Source: Ambrosia x helenae
Taxonomy: Eukaryota; Streptophyta; Magnoliopsida; Asterales; Asteraceae
Length of the DNA stretch: 64,000 nucleotides
Assembly (NCBI GenBank): GCA_030844895.1
Contig: CM061223.1
Location: 107,491,186-107,555,185, forward strand
Reading direction: 5' to 3'
The stretch's first letter is position 1; each line of letters starts with the position of its first letter. The notes below the pieces were generated by a model, which worked only from the letters and a program-made list of their open reading frames with translations, was not told the DNA's origin and did not search any database. Shown one piece after another: positions 1 through 13,400 of the stretch. The position numbers and the translations under genes are program-made.

Positions 1-1128
1 GAGCATTTTCTTGTTGGTGCTTTGTTTTGAGCTTCTTCGGTTGGACATGGAAGACATCTAAAGGATAAACAAAAGGTTTATGAGCTTTGATCAATGGTTT
101 ATTTGTATAAAGATTGCATTTTGTCTTTGTTTTTAGAAATAAATTAAGCATAACAAGCACATAGTGTCAAATAGTTCAAGTAGCATGTAGTTCCACATTG
201 TTTATAAAGCATAACATATAAGTATAAGCAAGTATAGTGCATTTAGACAATATAAAGGAGCTCTGATTAGTGTTGGTTTGCGATTATTAGTATTGTTTGG
301 AGATTGCTAGAGTACTAGAGATGCGAGTCTTGAGAGCCTTTGCGAGTAGTGAAAAAAAAATCGAATATATGTAGTGAAAACATAGCATGAAAACATCATT
401 GAAAATAATATTAACATAAAATGAGGGGCTTGTTTTAAGCAAGCCATTGGAGTGTTCCGGAACGGAACTTAGACTAACCAAAGTGGTTCGAATTTACCTT
501 TGAGTTTGAAAACATGCTTTGGCCTAATAGGTGGAAATACTCTCGCCGACTTGCGGTTAACGGTATTCACCCTTCCAGTTACTACATGTTTCTTGTCATT
601 AGTAAATTTGAGACTTTGGCGAGATTTAAAAAAAATATCAAGGATTGAAACTAGTCGCTAAGTTGTGGATTTCACTCCTATCTTAGCGAGGTCGTTTCTT
701 TGAGTGTGGTTTGTACACTTTGTCCAATGTAGTAAGAAAATTAATTCTAACTTTCAATTGGTAAGTGTCCACTAGAACGAGAATTGTGAAATTTCCACCA
801 AGGTGAGGATATCACTCCTATCTTGGTGTAGTTTCAAAAACATAAAGAATTTACGCGGATTGAAAGTTATCACCAAAGTGAGGGTTTCACGCCTATTTTG
901 GTGATTTCCTTTCGTTTGTGTTATACGAGCGTCTTCGAGTGTAGAGTAATCCACAAATAGGAAGGGAAATTTTTTTTTTAAGTCCAAAAGAATGGAGTAG
1001 AAGCAAGATAAGGAGAACAAGTATTTTAAGCATGATAAAACGAATGGTCAAAAGGGTTCTTAACTATAGTCTAGGTCAAACATGGCAATTTTTCCTAATT
1101 CCCTATAGTCATGGCTCTGATACCAATC
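1..1128 (-). mobile_element. Gypsy-type retrotransposon, 5' internal leader (partial)
   Basis: This is the internal part of a minus-strand LTR retrotransposon whose body continues off the left edge of the window. The support is a primer binding site at 1113-1125 (minus strand TGGTATCAGAGCC, complementary to initiator Met-tRNA), three bases inside the LTR that starts at 1129. No long open frame is visible here, so it is probably untranslated leader or decayed gag. Several AT-rich stretches and imperfect repeats (for example 'ggatttcactcctatcttag'-like phrases near 666-690, 806-830 and 880-905) occur. Confidence 0.6.
1113..1125 (-). promoter_or_regulatory. Primer binding site (iMet tRNA) of left gypsy element
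   Basis: On the minus strand the 13 bases read TGGTATCAGAGCC, the classical plant LTR-retrotransposon primer binding site. It follows the LTR end by three bases and fixes the element orientation as minus. Confidence 0.8.
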
Positions 1129-3150
1129 TGTCACACCCCAACCGATGGCGGAAACATCGAGGTGAGACTTGTGATAGATTGTTCAAAGACTTCATGACAC
1201 TAGAATTCGTGACAATATGATTTAAAGATAAAATTTCATTCATAGCATAATCATCGTCTAAAAAGATAACATAATACAAATTGTTTTCATGAAAAGAGAA
1301 ATACGACATCAAAATATAGAACTTAAACTAGCGTGAGTTTCTAGTCCAATCCTAAGTAGATTTCTTGAATATCTTGCATCAAACATTTCCTGCAACATGT
1401 ATAAAATATCCGTCAACACATAAAGCATTGGTGAGCATACTAGTTTTAGTTTACATACATAGTATTTTAGAATGGTTTACTCAAGTCTCATACTATAGCA
1501 TTGCACATACCTATCATACAAAAGACATAACTCAAACCCGCGAGTACCACAACGTATACCTAACATATTCATGTTAGGCCGTTTAAATCTTAACAATGAC
1601 CCATAAAGGGGGCGGTGTGCTAGTCCTATAGCGCTATACATGTTAAGTGGGCTAATAATAGTTAATGATTTATGTCTAAGTATCTAAGAATCATAAGCAT
1701 GGCAAGTAGCATATAAGTATGTTTAATAGATTGAGCATGTGTGTTTATGAAAGCATTAGTGTGTTTTGCATATGATACATGTTTACACCCCAAAAGTGAT
1801 AAAGAGTAAAAAGGGGACAAGTATGAACTCACCTTTGGGTGCGTTTTAGCAAGGTTCCAAAAGAATGAGTCTTGGGGGATTAGTTCCTTAGCCTTGGTTA
1901 ACTAGAATTAGAAAAATAAAGAGTCTTAGGTTTGAGTTTAGATTATAGATTCACGAGAGTCATGCAAGCCTTTTAGGCGAACCAAAACACAAACCACCAT
2001 GAAGGTGATTCGGATGGTCATAAGAGTCAAGCAAGCCTTTTAGGCGAACCAAAACACAAACCACCATAGAGGTGATTCGGATGGTTAGGAGAGTCAAGCA
2101 TTGGTAAGGTAGGGATGTATCCACAAACCTTTCCGAGTTATTAAATTAGTAGAGTTTATATAATTTAGTATTTATATAATATAACTTAGAAAGTAGGGTA
2201 TGGTGACTTAGTTTGGATGAGCCTTGGCCTTCCTTTTGTCGACCATGAACCATAACACAAGTCCCTCCATCATTGAGTTGTTGGTGAACTTGGTTGGTAT
2301 TATTAACAACTTAGTGCATAAAAGGTAATAGAAGATGACCACATTTGAGGCCTCAAATTGGTGCCCTACTCATGTTTATTTGCCATGGCAAATAGGAGAG
2401 AGGTCCTAGAGGTTTCCTCAAAGGGTTTGAAGAAGAGGAGAGTGAAGAAAGTAGAAGAGAGGTTGAAGGTGAAGTGAGAAACTCACTTATTCTTGAGAGA
2501 ATTCTTGAGAGATTTGGAGATTTTAGAGAGGATTTAGGAATGAGCAAGTGTTAGAATGGGTAGGAGTGGTGTATTTATAGTTGGGGTGAAGGGGTTGGGT
2601 ATTTAATGAATTAATTAGGGTGGTTAGAAGTTAATTAAGTGGTAATTATATCTTTAAAAAAAAAGAAAAAAAAAATAAATAAATAAATGACTAAAAAAAA
2701 AAGTGTACGGCAATTTTGCATTCATTTCATGTTATGTTTTTTTTTTTTTGTATTATTATTATTATATATATATGTGTGTTTTATTAATAATAAATATATA
2801 TTAAGATCTTAACTAAATAAGTTTCTTGTTATAAAGTCTAAATTGAATAGGATAAATTATAACGACGACCCGTCAAGAATTGGTAGGAGTAACCTAAACG
2901 AAACGAATAAAGGCGAACTTAGAATTTGTTAAATATAGCATTTATAATACAAGAAAATTAAGAATCACGCGACGTTATATAAAGTTTGCGTCGCGTAGAA
3001 TTTATAGAATAAATGAAATAGATTAAGATTAGATGCAATTGATAAAATACTTTTCCATTGATCATAAGCTCGGGATTACAAGGGTACAAAATGGAAAGAT
3101 ACAAGAATACAAGGACTAGAATAGAAAATATGAAAAGTACGAATGTTACA
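1129..3150 (-). mobile_element. 5' LTR of the left gypsy element (about 2.0 kb)
   Basis: The plus strand runs from TGTCACACCCC at 1129 to GAATGTTACA ending at 3150, giving a TG...CA LTR on the minus strand. A primer binding site lies directly inside it at 1113-1125. On the minus strand a TATAAATA box sits at about 2572-2579, as expected for an LTR promoter. The terminus resembles that of the 57614-61604 LTR (both carry TGTCACACC and then ATGGCGGAAACA), which suggests related gypsy lineages. The outer boundary at 3150 rests only on the TG/CA rule, because the second LTR and the target duplication are outside the window. Confidence 0.65.
1957..2098. repeat. Tandem pair of ~70-bp repeats inside the LTR
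   Basis: Two adjacent copies of a roughly 70-base unit share 'caagccttttaggcgaacc' and 'aaaacacaaaccaccat' followed by 'aggtgattcggatggt'. They differ at only a few positions, so this is a recent duplication within the LTR. Confidence 0.75.
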
Positions 3151-4116
3151 GCTGCAGGCTGCCCGTCAGAGTCTCCAGCCAATCGAAGGCTGCGCACAAC
3201 CTGACAGCCAGGAAGGACGACGACGTGGCAGCCTCCCAGCCAAGATATCTTTCTGACATCAGACTTTCTCAACTTGTCTCCAGTTTCAAGAAGAAAGATG
3301 ATTACCCACCGCCCTCGATTTACCAATAGGCGGACGCCATGTGTCCGCCACCCACTAGGGTCTAATCAGCGAACGCCACGTGTATTATCGTCAGGACGGT
3401 ATATTCCCCCTGTACTTTACTTTCCTCTTTTTTTACCAAAACCCACTTGCACCAATTGGGCCTGAGACTTGGGCCAGAAACTTAGAGACGCCTCTACCTG
3501 GGCTGGGCCCCATCAAGGGTAGAGGATGGGCTGAGAAAGTGTGACGTCAAGGTACTACAAAAGGAGGAGCTCCTTCTCCTTTTGTTGGCATCTGATTTCA
3601 CATACACTTTCACTCAAAAAGACTACGAACTCTCTCGTATCTTTTTCAACCCATTGTTATCACACGAACCTTTAGAGGCTTGGCTCTTTTAATCGGTAAT
3701 CTCCTAAACTCCTTGGTCTTGTCCTTAGACCTATCACATTTTATAAACACATTTCCTTTTAAACACTCTGTGGAATCACTACCAAGATTGACGTTAACCG
3801 TCAAGCTCGGATCCGTGTTTCTTCACACATATTTTAAATCCAAAACAATTCATTGCATTATTGATAAAAAAAATAAAGTTAAGATTAAATTATTTTAATC
3901 CTTTTAGTTAAAAAATAAAATTAAAATCACATATCAAACACAATTTTAGTTAGCCTAATTACAAAAAAAAAAATAATAATAAAAAAAAAATAAAAAAAAA
4001 TACTTGCCATTGTTGTCTTTTTCCTATACTACTACTACTCTACTAGTGTTGCTATATAAAACCCTAAATAAAATCTCGACCGCAGTCTTCTCTCATTAAC
4101 GTACTCACAAGCAAAT
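3151..4116. other. Intergenic DNA upstream of OLA1
   Basis: No convincing gene is seen. The stretch 3151-3850 is GC-richer than its surroundings. It carries a CACGTG core near 3378, a TGACGTCA-like motif near 3541 and 'acaaaaggagg' near 3557, so it could be an LTR remnant or promoter-rich DNA; I cannot classify it. From 3850 it becomes AT-rich with A-runs. A TATATAAA box at 4053-4060, 57 bases before the OLA1 start codon, is the likely OLA1 core promoter. Confidence 0.5.
4053..4060 (+). promoter_or_regulatory. Candidate TATA box of OLA1
   Basis: TATATAAA lies 57 bases upstream of the start codon, followed by a pyrimidine-rich stretch ('cagtcttctctc') typical of a plant transcription start and 5' leader. 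It is the only good TATA box close to this gene. Confidence 0.5.
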
Positions 4117-7100
4117 ATGCCTCCAAAAGCTGCGAAATCAAAGGAAGCACCTGCAGAAAGGCCTATTCTCGGCCGTTTTTCATCTCATCTGAAGATCGGA
4201 ATCGTAAGTTTACTATACCTTCATATCTCTTTCGATTCATTTTATACCGTTTCTGATCTTATTTACTGTAATTCGTTGTGATTTTCTTTATTTATTGTTA
4301 CTGTAATTAGTATGAACTATGACATGATGATGAACTTGAAGCTTTTGCTAGGTTTTTCATTAGGATGGTGAATGGTGATAATATTTGAGTACTATATGAA
4401 ATGATATGACGATCTGTGATTCTCTGTTATTGATAGAAGTGTACAACAGACTGCATCTTTAAATTTATGCGTTGTGTAGTTAATTAGCCTTAGTTTATTG
4501 TTTTTTTAGGGTTAGGAGTTTTCTAATCTGTTGTAGTGTTATTCATTGTGATTATGTTTGAGTACTGTATGAAATGATGAACTTGAGGTTTTTGCTAGGT
4601 TTTTTATTAGTAGGATGGCGAAGAGTGAACATAATTGAGAAACGAAATGACGATTAGTGATTCTGCGATATTGATAGAAGTATAGAACAATCTGCATCTT
4701 CAGTTTTCTGTGTTGTGGACTCTGGTTATATGTAGTTGGCTGGCCTTAGTTGATTGTTTGTTAGGGTTGGAAATTTTATGATTTAACAGTTGTGATGTTG
4801 GATTTACAATGTAATTAGTAATTAATTACCCTGCTAGAATTAAAATATTGAGATAATGTCAAGTTTTAGTGGCTGATTGCTTCAAAAGAAAGTATGCAGA
4901 TGTTTCTGTAGAATACAGACTTATATGCTACTGCTGATTTCAGGTTGGATTGCCGAATGTAGGGAAATCTACTCTCTTCAACACTCTTACTAAGTTGTCG
5001 ATACCTGCTGAGAACTTTCCATTTTGTACGATTGAACCTAATGAGGCGCGTGTCAATATTCCTGATGAGCGGTTTGAATGGCTTTGTCAACTGTTCAAGC
5101 CAAAGAGTGAGGTAATATATTGACATTGTTATAAATTAAAGGATGCCGAATTATCATTTGAATTCCACACTAAATTAAGTGAGTGTTCGGGTTGTACTTG
5201 CATTGTAAAACTTTACTATTGCTTTGCTTGGTAGGTGTCTGCATTTTTAGAGATACATGACATTGCTGGGTTGGTGAAAGGTGCTCATGAAGGACAAGGG
5301 CTTGGAAACAATTTCTTATCTCACATTCGTGCAGTTGATGGCATATTCCATGTTCTACGTATGATTTTATTTTTGTAATTCTTCTAAAATAATTATGTTA
5401 GGTCATCTTGGATTTGTTTGTCATACATATTATATTGATAACCATACATCAAATCATGTGATTCATGTTTGGATCTTACCTGAACGGACCAAGTTTCAAG
5501 ACCTCCATGTTCATCCTGCTGACTACTTCTGTTTTGAGTTTTTTGCTTGATTGCTTTCAGAGAATCAGAGTGTGAGCTCATTTGTTGTTGTATATATTTA
5601 TATAATAGGTGCATTTGAAGACCCTGATATTATTCATGTTGATGACTCCGTTGATCCTGTAAGAGATTTGGAAGTTATAACCGCAGAATTACGGCTGAAG
5701 GTATTTTCTAAAATCCTTTGAGCTCACATCAGTGTCTGTGTTATGTGATATCTAAAGTGCCTATGTTTTGGGCATTTCTTGGTTGATTTGTATTGCTCAA
5801 TAACCATCTTTCTTTTAATTACATACTAGCTGATTACCCCGGGAGAGTCCCGGGGTTGAAAAATCTAATTTTACATGATAACCTATTGTAAATGGCTCAA
5901 GTTAACTAACCACAAAATCTCTCAATCATTGCATGTTCATAGTAATCTAATCAGTAATAACTCATATTCCCCACAAAATCTAATTTTACGTGATAACATG
6001 AACACTTTGTGTGTTTTTTTCCTGTATGAACGAAACCCCACAAAAAATAGTCGATTTTTTCTCCGTTATTTATATAGCACTATGGTACTCGTTGGAAAGA
6101 TAATAAAACGCTCGTTAAATTGGTGTAATTTTTTTCTTTAAAAAATCCCGTATATAAAATATATAAACGTTTAAAAATTATGGGAGGAAATATGAGAGAG
6201 GAAATTTTAAATTTATTTTAAATTCTTTTTTCCTAAAATAACTCAATTTAATTAAAAATAGAAAACAATTCAAAAACACCAAAAACTCTCCATTATAGTG
6301 CCACGTGGCACTCTCAAGGAAAGGTTGAGGCCTCCATTGCACGCCACGTCAGCATATACCTTTTCTTTTATATATATAGATAGATATGGACATTTGGTTA
6401 TCACAGTTGCAGAACAGTGACAACATTTACTGAACTTGGTTAAATTTTAGTGTTGATCTCATATGGAAATTCAATAGTCCATGCCAGTCATTACTTCATA
6501 CATTAATATATAGTGATTTTAAATTCACTTTTTTTATTTGAGCATAATGTCATAAGCTATAAGCTTATAAGGCTACATGGAACTAGTAAACTTGAGTGTA
6601 AAGACAAATAAGTTGATGAGTAGCAAAGAAATATTTTGATTGGACAGATTATAAATTTTATCTGAGTTTCTTTTGTTTCATCTACACATGCTACTGAATT
6701 ATGGAAATATGTTTTGCGCTTATTTTTTATATTATTTTAATGCTTAATATTGTTTTTTTGTACATGATGATGATATAGGATATTGAGTTCATGGAAAGAA
6801 GGATTGAAGATCTTGAAAAGAGCATGAAGCGGAGCAATGACAAACAGTTAAAAATAGAGCTTGAAGTGTGTTTGAAGGTATTTTGTATATTCATTTAATG
6901 CGAAGTTGATTCATTAAATATTGGTTCCAACAATGTTTGTTTTCTTGTCAACCTCAAATTCTCCTTAAATTGTGACCTTGTAATATGATTTTTTTGCTGT
7001 AACCAATATTTTTATCCTCTTAACTATATTCACTTCATAAGAAGTCAAGCATACAGAATTTTACTATTTAAGAAATATGGGGATACGATGGCGAGTTGCA

Positions 7101-9514
7101 AGGAATATTTGGTTTGCCGTAGTTCAAAGTTTTCTTGATGTAAGCTGGAATACGATGATAATGGCTACCAGCTAAGATAATTGAATTTTAACCTGCATAT
7201 ATCTCAAGTAGCCTTAGCTGATTATTAAGTAGAAAACAATAGAAGTACATGAATGGAATCAACAACATGAATCAAAATTATTTTATACATCGCATACTGG
7301 ACCTAAATACATTTAAATCATTACAAATGACATCTCATTTAATGAAATCACGTATGGATTTTTGGTTTGTTTATTGTAGGTCAAAACCTGGCTTGAGAGT
7401 GAGAAAGATGTCAGGTTAGGGGATTGGAAAGCTGCTGAAATTGAAATCTTGAATACTTTTCAGCTGCTCACTGCAAAACCTGTTGTTTATTTGGTAAAAC
7501 TGTTTCTTACGATACCGTTTATTATTTATTGAAACTTGGTGAGCTCTTTTTTTTTTTTCTCATTTTGTTTAAACATGTAATAGGTTAATATGAACGAGAA
7601 AGATTATCAGCGGAAAAAGAACAAGTTCCTTCCCAAAATCCATGCTTGGTATGCTTGATTTTCAACAATATAATTCACTTTACATGGTTTTAAAAGCAAA
7701 TTAGAACCAGATTTTACTATGTTTCAGTTTGAAGTACAGATTTGTATTTTTATAAAAACATCAAGTACCTGAATTCTTTGTAGGGTGCAAGAGCATGGGG
7801 GCGAGCCAATTATCCCTTTTAGCTGTGCTTTGGAAAGAACTCTTGCTGATTTGTCCGCAGATGAAGCAGCTAAATACTGCGAGGAGAACAAGATACAAAG
7901 GTTGGTTCAGATATTATTTTCTTTAAATTCAAATCAATCATGCATTTTACTATTTATGCCAACTATGCCTGTTTATTTATTGTGGTTTATATGTGGCTAG
8001 TATTTAAAAATAGAAGATGCTCAGTTGAGATTTGAGAATAACAGTTGGATCTGATTTTTTTTTTTTTGCCACAGTGCTCTAACAAAGATTATAAAGACTG
8101 GATTCTCTGCTATTAACCTTTTATACTTCTTCACTGCCGGCCCTGATGAGGTAATGCCCTTATCTCACCCTTTATATGTATAAAACGTAACAAACGATTT
8201 TTATTTTTAAATTAGGTCTTTTTGCAGTTTTACTTTTACCATATTTCTTTTCAATTTTCATGCTTTATCTGAATACAGGGAATCTCATATATACCCCTGA
8301 ACTTTCATAATATCTTATTTGCCCAATCAAAAACATTATTTCAAATATAGCCACTCAATACTTCAAAGTTGCATGCATTTTTATAATACAACAACAACCA
8401 AACCCAGTAAGTCCCACAAATAGCAAAGCATTGGTAGGGTCTGGGGAGGGTGGGATGTAGGCAAACCTTACTGCTATCCCTAGGGCTAGAGAGGCTACTT
8501 TCAGGGAGATCCGCGGCTCAAAATAACCATTATCCCCAAAGGTAATTTTTCAGGGTAGGGTTTTGAAAATGTCATAAATTAAAAAAATGGGCGTATTTGA
8601 TAATTATGATGTTCTATCGGGGTGAATATGATATTGTAAAAGGTTTTGAGGAGGGTATATGAACTTTGATGTCAAAATTTTAAAAATGTGAATATTTGAT
8701 CTAAAGTCGATGTGGTATGCCCATGCCAGGTGAAATGCTGGCAAATTCGAAGGCAGAGCAAGGCTCCTCAAGCTGCAGGCGCAATTCATACTGATTTTGA
8801 AAGAGGGTTTATTTGTGCTGAGGTAATAGTTTGTCTTTTTTGTTCAAGATGTCTTCGACTTCATAAATTTTTTACAAGATCTCAAATCAATGTTCTTAGT
8901 TTAGTTGTCTTTATCTAGTTTATTCCTAGTTGACTAAAGGCTGTTATGATTGTTCCTTTTATACGTTTTTTTTTTTTGCAAATTAATTTTGACGTGTCAT
9001 AATTTTTTTTTTTTGTTTTTACAAAAACTTGTTGTAGATTGAAATTTTCATTGTTAATTTAAATTAACAGGAAATTTCTGATTAGCAGATTAATAATTGG
9101 CAAACGAGAAATTAAGGAGTTTGAAAGATCTAAAAATTCACTTGGGATTTTGCAGGTTATGAAGTTCGAAGATCTTAAAGAGCTTGGAAGCGAAGCTGCT
9201 GTAAAGGTATTCTCGATTAATGACTATACATTAACATATATTTATTACTTTGACTATCTCCCTTGTAGCAGTTGCATGACAATATAAAAGGAAATTACGC
9301 ATGAAATATGCTCAATAACATGTATTATGTGATATCTATAATCATATTTCAATGTGTATTTCAAACAAATATGTATAGAAGTTACAATAAGAAATTGCCA
9401 TGGTTTATTTTTCAGGCTGCTGGCAAGTACAAGCAGGAGGGAAAGACTTATGTGGTTCAAGACGGTGATATTATATTTTTTAAATTTAACGTCTCTGGTG
9501 GTGGAAAGAAGTGA
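4117..9514 (+). CDS. OLA1: Obg-like ATPase 1 (YchF family)
   Basis: Cytosolic YchF-family P-loop ATPase linked to ribosomes and stress responses. Twelve exons, all with consistent phase: 4117-4203, 4944-5111, 5235-5358, 5609-5700, 6779-6877, 7380-7493, 7584-7648, 7784-7900, 8075-8150, 8730-8822, 9156-9206, 9416-9514. Together they encode 394 residues, the length I recall for Arabidopsis OLA1. The P-loop is GLPNVGKST (residues 31-39) and the G3 motif is DIAG (94-97) in DIAGLVKGAHEGQGLGN. The G4 motif is NMNE (230-233) in place of NKxD, the change known to make this family prefer ATP over GTP. A C-terminal TGS domain starts near residue 305, and the product ends GGGKK. The start codon follows CAAAT and gives the expected MPPKAAKSKE start. 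This is the only host gene here with no frame error. Intron 4 holds a Helitron and intron 9 a SINE. Confidence 0.97.
5826..6384 (-). mobile_element. Non-autonomous Helitron in OLA1 intron 4
   Basis: Read on the minus strand, the element begins TCTATCTATATATA, ends with a CCCCGGGA-type hairpin (imperfect here: CCCCGGGACTCTCCCGGGG), then TAATCAG and CTAG. It is inserted between host A and T. These are diagnostic Helitron features: a 5' TC, a 3' hairpin and CTRR, an A/T target and no duplication. It is about 559 bp with no coding capacity and closely matches 35514-36069 and the compound copy at 53050-56419. Confidence 0.88.
8382..8530 (-). mobile_element. tRNA-derived SINE in OLA1 intron 9
   Basis: The plus strand begins 'aatacaacaacaaccaaacc' and continues through 'ggtctggggagggtgggatg' to 'gagatccgcggctcaa'. 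On the minus strand this ends in a TTGTTGTTGT tail. The layout resembles dicot tRNA-related SINEs of the TS/Au type. The family name comes from memory of consensus phrases and is not tested. Confidence 0.55.
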
Positions 9515-10442
9515 GCCGATGGGGGATTTGTTAGTTATTCCGCCATTGGATTTGCTTGCTTGCTATCCACAATTTTATTTAAATTGTGTACCAACCTTTG
9601 TATTGAGTGTCTAGAAATGGTGTTTTTTTTGGCACTAATGTGTTTTTTGACGTATGTTCTTATCCTTTGTTTTGAAGATGTATTGATGCAGCTAACATTC
9701 TGAATATTTTTACGAAATAGAGAATGAGATGCATGTAGGGGTTACAAATAAAATAAACGCTTGTTCGGAGTAAAGTTGAATTATATTCATTTGCATGAAC
9801 GCGTTAGATAATGAATTGAGGTAAAATATCCGCAACTTCAATTATGCGTATACAAGTGTTGAAGCGAATCACAGCACATACAACACAGGCTGCTATATTT
9901 AATAACTGCATGTGTTCATTTGTGTTGATATTAGTATACATTTGTTTATGTATTAAAAATATACATAAACCAACACGTATACATTTATTTTCTTAACAAA
10001 CAAGAGAATGTGTTTGCTAAAGTTCGTGTATTCGTTTATTTGGTTCAGTTAGAATCAAATGAACGAGCATGAGTAGCGATACCAAGAAAAGAAACAATCA
10101 GGGGTTAAACCAAACCCACCCAAATAGAGCCTCGTTGCGATTTTCTATTTGTTTAACTAGATTTTCTAACAACCATTGACAGATGTATGTATGTATTTGC
10201 ATACTTCAACTCTTAACTGAAACCGAATCTACAAAAAACCATCAAATTTCCGAATCTCCATCTTTTCTTTATTTCGAAAGATTATAAACCACCCTAGAAA
10301 GTTGAGTTTTTTTTTATTAGCGCACAATGTCGAGACTAGCCAACTTTCTATTTTTAATGTAAAAATAGTGAGTCCAAGTTGACCTGTTTAAACAGGTCAA
10401 CTACAATTTTATTTGGAAGACTGCGACAACGTTGTGCTTGGC
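9515..10442. other. Convergent 3' region between OLA1 and enoyl-ACP reductase
   Basis: The two genes converge here, leaving 928 bases of AT-rich DNA. It should contain both 3' UTRs. I see no open frame or transposon ends. Confidence 0.6.
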
Positions 10443-13400
10443 CTACTTTTTGTTGTATCTAGGTGTGTGGAAATCCTTAAAAAGTGGGCTGTCAACTCCA
10501 ACTCCCATTGCGTTCAACCCGTTATCTACGTACAACACTGTCCCTGTGATGGTTGAAGCTAGCGGTGATGCCAGAAAAGCAGCCACATTTCCGACCTCAT
10601 CTGTTTAAATTTAAATTATTTTTAGCACAACATAATTAGGAAATGCAAACATTTCCAATGACATAGATTATATATGTATATGGGTTCAAATGATAGCTAG
10701 TAATCATTTTAACATGAATTCATTTGTAAATACAGCAAAATAGAGTATTCAGTTATTCAGTGATTAGCTTTGTTATTTCTATATTTCAGAAAAATCATAA
10801 AATAAATCAACTTTAAAAAAACAATTAGCGAAATCTTGTAAGATCATAAAAAAATCAACTTTAAAAAAAAACAATTAACGAAATCTTGTAAGTTAAACGG
10901 CGAGTTTCTAGGTGGCACACTCAACATGGTTAAAGTTTACCAACATGTCAGCCACCACGTCATCATTTTTATTTTGGAAAGTTTGACCTTTTTATCACGG
11001 GGCAAGTTCATATACACCCCTTAAAACTGCTTAATATTTAACCAAAAAAAAAAAAAAACTAATTCCAAATAAACCCACTCAACGTACTTAGATTCAATAT
11101 TCACCCATTTCATTAAATAAAATTTATACTGTGACCATTATAGTCTTCTCTTTCAAGGTTTTAAGGGTTCCGTGACTTTCAGCCCCCTCCCCGAAATTTT
11201 CTTTCAAGCTTCGCCACTGTAAATGTTGAATCCTTTACATGATAGAGAGGACATTATATACCTCAAATTCGAAACGTGACCAAACTATATTCTAGGAACT
11301 ATGAGAACTTTACATCATTTTCATCTAAATTTTATATAATTGCAGGACCAAGGATAGATCAATATAACTAAATCTATCCATAATATAATAGCTTAAGGAA
11401 CATCACATCACATATGACAATGTTACTACTTACTAGGTTTTGAATCCTAAAGAAGCACATTAAAGTTACCATTATACTGACCTGCTGACAGTTCTTTATG
11501 CAGTGGTGCATTCTCTGATGAATAATCAATCATCATATCAATAATACCGGTTGCTTTGGCAGCGCGACTTCTAAGCGGTCCTGGAAATATGACAAACAAG
11601 TATTTTTATTTTTTTTAAATATATTAGTTGTCTTATAAATAAGAATTTTTGTGTAAAGAGGTATTGCAGTACCTGCAGATATTGTGTTTACTCTGATTCC
11701 ATGTTTTCGTCCTGCTTCAAACGCCAATACCTGCGTTATTTATAATTAGTAATCGTTATTGTAAGTTAAACAGAACAGGAAAAAAATCGGATAGAAGTAA
11801 CTAACTCGCGTGTCACTTTCCAAAGAAGCTTTGGCTGAACTCATGCCTCCACCATATCTGCTTTAAGAAAAGGCGCAATTAACGAAACAAAAAAGTAAAA
11901 AAAGAAAAAAGAAGAAATTACCCGGGTATGATCCTTTTAGATGCAATGTAGGTGAGAGAAAGCGAAGCACCGCCTGAGAAATAAAAGTTAGAGTTTGAGT
12001 GTGTCAAAAGGCGAATGCAGATAAACTTTGAGATGAGAATCATACCGCGGTTCATTATTGGGGCAAAATGTTGGAGCAAAGATACGTAAGAATAGGTTGA
12101 TGCAGATATGGCAGCAAGATATCCATGCCTTGATGTTTCTAGGAGAGGTTTGTTAACCTGCGAAATTGAGGTCAAAACGGTGTAGGATGTACGATATTTT
12201 AAGCAGGTCAAATGAGCCAAATAGGTTGATTTGGGTTGCGTTTTATCTCAAACGGGTCACATGATCAAACTCAGTAAATCTAGTTAAAAGGGGAGCATGC
12301 CACATGGGTTGAATAGGTCAAATGGATTGATTTGGAAGTTGGGATGTGTTTTAACTTAAATGGGTCAAACGAGCCAAATACAAAACTTGGCGAAACAGGG
12401 AATTGATCAAACAAACTGGTAGGTGTCCAAAGTGTATTTTTGATACCATCATGTTATTTACACCGGGTTTTTTTAGGGTTTTACAGCTCTCTACGGCTCG
12501 TAGAGGCCTCTACGGGCCGTAGAGTTGTAAGAGCATTGAAAACCACATCCCTCTACGGGCCGTAGATGTGGGTGCCCACTGCAATGACTGACACAGGCCT
12601 CTACAGCTCGTAGAGGCCTCTATGAGCCGCAGAGGACCCTCTACAGCTCGTAGAGGCCGGTGCAAATAAGTTTTGGGGTGGTGCAAATAGGGGGGGGGGG
12701 GGGGGGGTTCCTAAATGATTCTATTTAAAATATAGATTATTTTTATGATTTTTATGATCATAGTCAACAAACTAACTTTCTATACAAGTATTAATAAGTT
12801 CGGACAAAACAGACTCCAGGTCAACGCAACCAGTACAAAATTTTCCAATTTTAACATGCGTCGACCCACCCATTTTGCTACCCATGGTTAATTTACGAGA
12901 GAAAAACTACATGCATAGACATGTGCTAGTATATTGTAAAATCGAAAGTATACTTCAGGTCCATTGGCTAATGAATGCACAAGAATGTCAATGCTGCCAA
13001 AATCCTCTTTCACAGATTCAGCAACTTCCTGCAAAACATAAATTTTGACTTTGCGTAGCAACGAGAACAGCTGCAACAATGATTAATAAAATGATACCTT
13101 TACAGTCCATTTTGAGTACCCCGCATAACGCTTGTTTGTTTTTACCTGCATAATTCAGCATAATGGTTATGCAACTTACATCGTATCAACATCTTTGTGA
13201 GAGCGTGAACTTACATCGTTAGGAACATCTTCAGGTGAATCATAAACAGCATCTAATGGGTACACTTTAGTAATTTCCATCAAAGACCCATCTGGCAATC
13301 TAAAATTACATATAGACTTTGTCCATTGATCAATCCATCGTAATCATATTATATTAAATAACTGAAAGAAGAACGGTGGATATCAACACTCACACAAGTG

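Noticed and set aside
12480..12660. CRISPR array
   Set aside because: Repeats are palindromic, irregularly spaced, lack unique spacers and lie in a plant intron.
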